Of a stretch of 11,969 nucleotides of DNA, positions 7,781 through 11,969 are shown piece after piece. The stretch's first letter is position 1, and the number at the start of each line of letters is the position of its first letter. The position numbers and the translations under genes are program-made. The notes under the pieces are model-generated. The model was given only the letters and a program-made list of their open reading frames with translations, searched no databases and was not told the DNA's origin. The stretch is from Acanthaster planci (taxonomy: Eukaryota; Echinodermata; Asteroidea; Valvatida; Acanthasteridae), in contig NW_019091381.1 in the NCBI RefSeq assembly GCF_001949145.1, positions 2,694,704-2,706,672 of the forward strand, in the 5' to 3' direction.

Positions 7781-7788
7781 TGTATATA
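7781..7788 (+). promoter_or_regulatory. Pumilio (PUF)-type 3' UTR site
   Basis: TGTATATA matches the UGUANAUA consensus about 700 nt after the NTE stop. A single short motif can occur by chance. Confidence 0.4.
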
Positions 7789-9402
7789 ATTTCACGTTCC
7801 CAAAATCTGGGTCAGAAGGAATGTTTTAAGGTGATTTAGACCTTTAGATTTGTAAAAACTGCAGCCTCGTTATTCTTAGAATGAGGAAGAGTCCTGTTAT
7901 TGAGACATTTCAAAAGTAAAGAATTTTAACCCTTCATCCTTGGCATCGTGCGCAACGATGTAGGCCTCACAACACCCCCACGCTTCCAGTGGAACAGTCT
8001 CAATATGACAGTGCAATTAAGTTTGGAAGAAGAATGCGAGAAAGATATTGTAGTTAAATGATCCAAACTACAAACTATTGTTTGAACACACTGACTTGTA
8101 CAGGCGGTTTGGAGGATTTAAAGTTTTGTTTGGGGAAATAAGGGAGATTGTTTTGTTTGCTTAGTTTAATGAGAAAAGATTACATCTTGAGGGTGATGAC
8201 TTTAAATGGTTATTTAATTTGGCACTCTGTCCATTTCAAGAGTCATTCTACTCTCTTCCTGGGCTTTTTTAAAAAAATTATTTTTGATGTTTTCTCACCG
8301 ATGTAGAATGTAAAGGGTTTTTCTTACAGGTAACAAATTATTTTTCAAAGTTGGTGTCAAGTTTTATTTGAAAGGTAACGTCCTGAAATCTATGACCTAG
8401 ACATGGTTTGCTACGCACTGAAAACTTCAGAACTCCTCTCCAGCAAGGAACATATTATTGAGCACGGAAATTGGGCATTAAATTTGTAGCACGTCATTCA
8501 TTTTGTCACATGCCAAACAATGCAATTATAACATTATTTTGCTGTGCAAGTGTTTGGAAATGTTTGTTGTAGATTGTACAAAAAAAAGTGTGTGCTTTTC
8601 CCTGTTGTGTATCACACCTTACCCAGCAGTTTATTTGAAATACATTTAAGCTTAAAATGTCCAGATAATTTGGAAACAGCACAACAAAGATTTAGAATTT
8701 TTAAGTGAAGTGGACCAGCAGGTTTAAAGCCTTAATAGTGAGTTCGTTTAGATGTAATATTTTGTTAAACAGGGTTAATTTAAAATGTTCGTAAAAATGG
8801 AACATGGAGTCAACCAAAAATGAAAATTGTGTCCCAGTATTCGATGGAGCCATCAATATTGCCTCTCGCAAAAATAGGGAAGGGAAAAAAGAGGCATTTA
8901 CTGTACGTAACTTTGGAATTTCTTTCAATCATTGACCAATCAGAGTGAGCCCAGCTGAGCATGTCAATATAACGATGTTGTATTTTACCCCCGTGTTGTA
9001 ATAGAGATATAAAAGTACTTCACGAGCTTGGCATAATACAGACGTCCTGATAAATTTCCTAAAATAAGATTCAAATTATTCAACTCAAAAGCTGTTCTGT
9101 ATTTGTCTCGAATTATATATTGATTAACTTTTCTGGTTTCAAATATAAATTCTTTATTGCCAAATTGCCTTCACTTGTTCAAAAGTCAGTTTAATATGAG
9201 GACGGTTATGATTTCCAGTTTGTGTGGATCTTCTTAAGTGTGTGCGATAATTTGACGTTTGAATGAAGTTTTGATTTGTTAACAAAGGAAGAATATATAC
9301 AAATATATATAAATGTTTCAGTGAAGGGGTTTTAATATACCCACTTTAAATGCTGTGTTGAATTGCACATTGGTGGCTGTTTACTGGAGCAATCATAGAC
9401 AC

Positions 9403-9408
9403 AATAAA
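9403..9408 (+). terminator. Poly(A) signal of the NTE gene
   Basis: Canonical AATAAA followed at 25-45 nt by a T/GT-rich stretch (TTTGTGTGTTGCTGTC, about 9435-9450) suitable as the downstream element. It is the only AATAAA between the NTE stop codon and the next gene. Confidence 0.65.
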
Positions 9409-9430
9409 CAAGTGTTTATTGAGTTTGAGT

Positions 9431-9846
9431 GACAATTTGTGTGTTGCTGTCAGCTTTTTTATCTTTTTGTCGAAGTTTTGTTGGAAGGTTGTGAAGCGGG
9501 TTGTGGTTTTAGACGAAAAATGAAACATTGGGGAGTTCAGTTTATGCATGGAGTCTACCTCCATGGTTTATGGTTATTCCTCGTCAGTTCGTTACACAAA
9601 TTGAGAAAAGAAAGCCAATTGTACGGAAACTGACTTTTCCAGCAATTATAGAAAAATTATTCGATTTGTTAGGGGGCCGGGATGTGACGATTTTTTACAG
9701 GACATGAGTTCCGACAAAGCAGCCCCACCAGTCATGACAGTGTCGCTGGTTAACAAGTACGCATTTCTCGCTGAGGGCGGTGGGAAACACGGGTTACCAA
9801 CCAAATTGCAGACGACGCGGAGTTTGACCCAAGGAAAACGACTTCG
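9431..9846 (+). promoter_or_regulatory. Intergenic region, promoter and 5' leader of the C9orf78-like gene
   Basis: About 0.4 kb between the poly(A) site and the next start codon. From about 9665 it becomes richer in G+C and CpG (CCGGG, GACGACGCGG), as expected around a housekeeping TSS. No TATA box is placed in this part. A TTTTTTACAG at 9692-9701 could be a splice acceptor if there is an upstream leader exon. An ATG at 9704 opens a different frame that runs past the real start to 9937. Confidence 0.5.
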
Positions 9847-9938
9847 ATGGCGACGTTCAACTTCAAGAAAAAGCACTTTCGACGTCGGAGGAAATCTTCC
9901 TCAGATGATGAAGAGGGAAACAAACCCGAGGACGTGAG
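9847..9938 (+). CDS. C9orf78: C9orf78-like exon 1 (coding part)
   Basis: Encodes the basic FRRRR cluster followed by SSSDDEEG. The frame and protein match require the donor GTTTGT at 9939, although a better-looking donor GTGAGG starts five bases earlier (9934). The last two bases AG join the G of the next exon to make Arg. Confidence 0.82.
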
Positions 9939-10182
9939 GTTTGTTTTTCTGTAAAAGATTTCGGTTCCGTTGGTTGTACTTTCAGAACCTTACAAATGAT
10001 TTCTTGTAAAAACATGTCGTCAAAAAATACACACAAGGAAGTGTATTGACCAGTTCCGATATTGAGAAAAAGTTTTGGATCTTCGTTTTCGTCATTTTCG
10101 GCTTCTATAAATTGTCTTGCAGGACCATATTGGAGGAGACCAGAGAAGCTCAGAAATTCAGACAAAGGCAACATGGTGTCAG
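9847..10182 (+). CDS. C9orf78: C9orf78/TLS1-family splicing factor, first two coding exons, 3' partial
   Basis: Join 9847-9938 and 10123-10182 gives 50 codons plus two bases. The product begins MATFNFKKKHFRRRRKSSSD, continues with acidic DEEGNKPEDVR and then TILEETREAQKFRQRQHGV. This matches the N-terminus of human C9orf78 (FRRRR, acidic stretch, EEVR, LEETRE, RPNGVS) in order and spacing. Known family members are nuclear and bind the spliceosomal helicase BRR2/SNRNP200; fission yeast Tls1 affects splicing of telomere-protection genes. The start is chosen because an in-frame TGA at 9772-9774 is followed by no earlier in-frame ATG; G at +4 is favourable but -3 is T. Full-length proteins are near 290 residues, so most lies to the right of the window. 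Same strand as NTE, with no evident functional link. Confidence 0.85.
10123..10182 (+). CDS. C9orf78: C9orf78-like exon 2
   Basis: Acceptor TTGCAG after a T-rich tract (10081-10122), donor GTATTT at 10183. It encodes TILEETREAQKFRQRQHGV with phase 2 at its end (AG, likely Ser with the next exon, as in HGVS/NGVS of the family). Confidence 0.85.
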
Positions 10183-10229
10183 GTATTTGGGCATTAAACA
10201 TGATGTTGAATTAATGTCTCAAAAAGGAA

Positions 10230-11156
10230 TAGGCCTAGGCTACTTCGAGATCTAAGTCACTAACTCTGTGATACTCCATGTGACTTAGAGGAGACAAGGT
10301 TTACATGGCGTCGTAATGCTATGGGGTTTGGAAACGACATTTTGTGGTGAAATGGTTCACAGCCGTAAGAAAGAAAGTATTAGGCCTAAATCAAATGTTC
10401 CCCTGTCAGCAAACCTGCTTAAGCTATACCTCCTAAAAGGGATAACAAAAGTTTCAGAGCATGAGACAGAGTATTTTTGAAAAAAAATGAAATTTTTGTT
10501 TACCAATTTCTCGCTTCCAACCGTTGACTGGCGCTCCGTTCATGCCATTCGTGTTTATCAGACTGCACACGTGCTGAGCCCACCAGTGACTGCGCTTGAT
10601 CTGCATCTTGGCTCGACCATTTTCGGTGGCGGGGAATAACATCACACATGGCGCAGCACGTCGCGCGTCTCGCCTGATGTGTATTTCTAGGTCACAGCAG
10701 CAGCTTGGATGGTCCCAAGATGAAAGCAACACAAGATGTCATCTCCCGCCACCGAAAATGGTCGAGCCAAGATGCAGAGCAAGCGCGGTCATTGGTTGGC
10801 TCAATGCATGCGCAGTCTGATAAACACGAATGGAGTGACAGTCAATGGGTGGAAGTGAGAAATTGGTGAGCAAAAATCTCATTTTTTTCCAAAAATACTC
10901 TGTCTCATGCTCTGAAACTTTTGTTATCCCATTTTTAGAAGGTATACATTAAGCAGGTTTGCTGACAGGGGAAAATTTGATTTAATAGCTTTCTTAATTA
11001 CGGCTGTGAACCATTTCAACACAAAAAGTCGATTCCAAAACCCCATAGCGTTACAACGCCATGTAAACCTTGTCTCCTCTAGGTCACATGGAGTATCACG
11101 GAGTTAGAGACTTAGAGTTCTGGAAGTAGGCCTAGGCTAAATAAAAAATAGGCCTA
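10230..11156. mobile_element. Foldback (long inverted repeat) element, about 0.9 kb
   Basis: The left arm, about 10235-10635, is the reverse complement of the right arm, about 10745-11135. By eye about nine positions in ten match, with a few short indels (for example six extra bases GGCCTA-like near 10383 in the left arm). The central loop is about 108 bp. AATAGGCCTA occurs at both outer edges (10228-10237 and 11147-11156) and could be a target-site duplication, but the arm ends themselves contain the palindromic AGGCCTAGGC, so the exact termini are ambiguous. No open frame in the arms or loop looks like a transposase. Confidence 0.85.
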
Positions 11157-11590
11157 ACGTTAGATTGAAACAGTGGATGTAGATCTCTCTCATAGGACAA
11201 CTGCGTAAGAAAATTACAACTGGGTAGTCAGCATCATTAGGTGCGTAATGTGCAAAGTGTTCTTTACATGCACATGTGTTGAGCTAGCTAAATGCCCTGG
11301 AAATACGGCACTGCCAATGCAATGGCAGAGAGATTTGACGTTCAAAATGACAAGAATGCATGTGGCAATCTGTAGGAAGTAATGTCATATGAGAGAGATT
11401 ATTGGACCGTGAACTGGTCCTGCCGACAATAGCTGATATAGTGATATGGCTTTGCTGTTTTACCAGCTTGGCAACCGAACAAGCACAATAAGTGATATAG
11501 GATTAGGAGACTAAGCTTAGACATTTTACTGTGATAACTTTTCACCTGGTTCCTTGCCTATAGAGTACCGATGTGTGACATCATTTTGAG

Positions 11591-11735
11591 CCAGGAAGTA
11601 CATGTGTACAGTGCAAACGAATCAGGTGTGCCCTAGCCCAGGTTGGACGTCGTCTACATTGCATTGTAAATGAAGACAATGTCCAACCTGGGCTAAGGTG
11701 GGCCCATGTGTTGGTTCGTGCACTGGTTCTGGCAC
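11591..11735. repeat. Second palindrome, 15-bp perfect core stem
   Basis: TAGCCCAGGTTGGAC (11634-11648) pairs perfectly with 11681-11695. Pairing continues imperfectly into the 32-nt interval (GTC.TCTACATT against AATG.AGAC) and outward (CAGTGCA...CGAA against TTCG..TGCACTG; GCCAGG against TCTGGC). It is probably a small non-autonomous element. Confidence 0.75.
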
Positions 11736-11836
11736 TAATGCCTAAGTTGAAGGTTTCAAGTCCCCAACAAACACTCACTGTGCATGACCAATCCCGTGCT
11801 GGTTAGAAAAACAGTCCTGTATCCACTGCCTTAAAT

Positions 11837-11852
11837 TTATATATATATATAT
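11837..11852. repeat. AT dinucleotide microsatellite
   Basis: A short (TA)n run within TTTATATATATATATATG. Confidence 0.8.
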
Positions 11853-11969
11853 GTATTTTTCTCAATTCTCTTGCATATTCAGCATGAATGTATTACTATT
11901 CAATGCCACGTGGCAGCTATATGCATCTGAGTATCTGAGCCTCTCCGGTTCTTATCAGAACCACACCAG

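Larger units (their letters stand above)
7079..9430 (+). other. NTE 3' UTR (predicted)
   Basis: From the TAA to just past the AATAAA at 9403 there is about 2.35 kb without a convincing coding region or splice-flanked exon. It becomes increasingly A/T-rich, as long 3' UTRs do. It holds a 23-bp repeat array, a 24-bp-stem hairpin, a Pumilio-type site and an ATTAAA at 8477-8482 that could serve as an earlier, weaker poly(A) signal. The extent is inferred, not seen in RNA. Confidence 0.65.
10183..11969 (+). other. C9orf78-like intron 2 (5' part) rich in inverted repeats
   Basis: No third exon could be recognised before the end of the window, so the intron is at least 1.78 kb. It is dominated by the foldback element (10230-11156) and a second palindrome (11591-11735). 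The rest is unremarkable apart from TAGGCCTA words and an AT dinucleotide run near 11837-11852. Confidence 0.65.

Noticed and set aside
8701-8928. 75-codon minus-strand frame in the 3' UTR
   Set aside because: Low-complexity AT-rich translation (Phe/Leu/Ser-rich) with no motif or splice context.
9704-9937. 77-codon plus-strand frame as the real protein
   Set aside because: It is out of frame with the segment that matches C9orf78 and does not match any family I recognise. Kept only as a possible upstream ORF.
9863-10201. 112-codon open frame on the minus strand
   Set aside because: It is antisense to both C9orf78-like exons; the sense exons have splice sites and homology, this does not.

Overview
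The window is animal nuclear DNA. Coding sequence is split into short exons with canonical GT...AG introns of about 0.4 to 1.2 kb. Non-coding DNA is AT-leaning and full of short repeats and inverted repeats. The frequent TAGGCCTA/CCTAGG words, the intron sizes and the protein similarity suggest an invertebrate deuterostome (echinoderm, hemichordate or amphioxus). That assignment is an inference, and the species cannot be fixed from this sequence.

Positions 511-7078 (+) hold the 3' part of a neuropathy target esterase gene (PNPLA6/PNPLA7 family). Nine exons join without a frame break into 528 codons plus stop, covering the linker before the patatin domain, the whole patatin-like phospholipase domain and the C-terminal tail. 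All three catalytic signatures are intact: GGGGARG across the first splice junction, GTSIG with the nucleophile Ser, and DGG with the catalytic Asp. The N-terminal membrane anchor and cyclic-nucleotide-binding-like domains must lie upstream of the window. A long AT-rich 3' UTR of about 2.35 kb follows, to a good poly(A) signal at 9403. It carries a 4 x 23 bp minisatellite, a long hairpin and a Pumilio-type site.

From 9847 (+) a second gene starts in the same orientation, about 440 bp after that poly(A) signal. Its first two coding exons (50 codons) match the N-terminus of C9orf78/TLS1, a spliceosome-associated protein. The rest lies beyond the window; its second intron is at least 1.8 kb and contains a roughly 0.9 kb foldback element and a second smaller palindrome.

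The introns contain a tRNA-derived SINE-like insertion on the minus strand (about 2440-2670), a palindromic MITE-like element flanked by TA (4630-4793) directly abutting a pair of 15-bp terminal inverted repeats (4430-4629), two diverged copies of one dispersed C-rich repeat (1-140 and 5985-6125), and degenerate repeats in intron 1. The two genes are ordinary housekeeping-type genes with no obvious functional link, and I see no new multi-gene system. The most interesting structures are the foldback element, the 3' UTR repeat array and hairpin, and the nested intron 6 inverted repeats.
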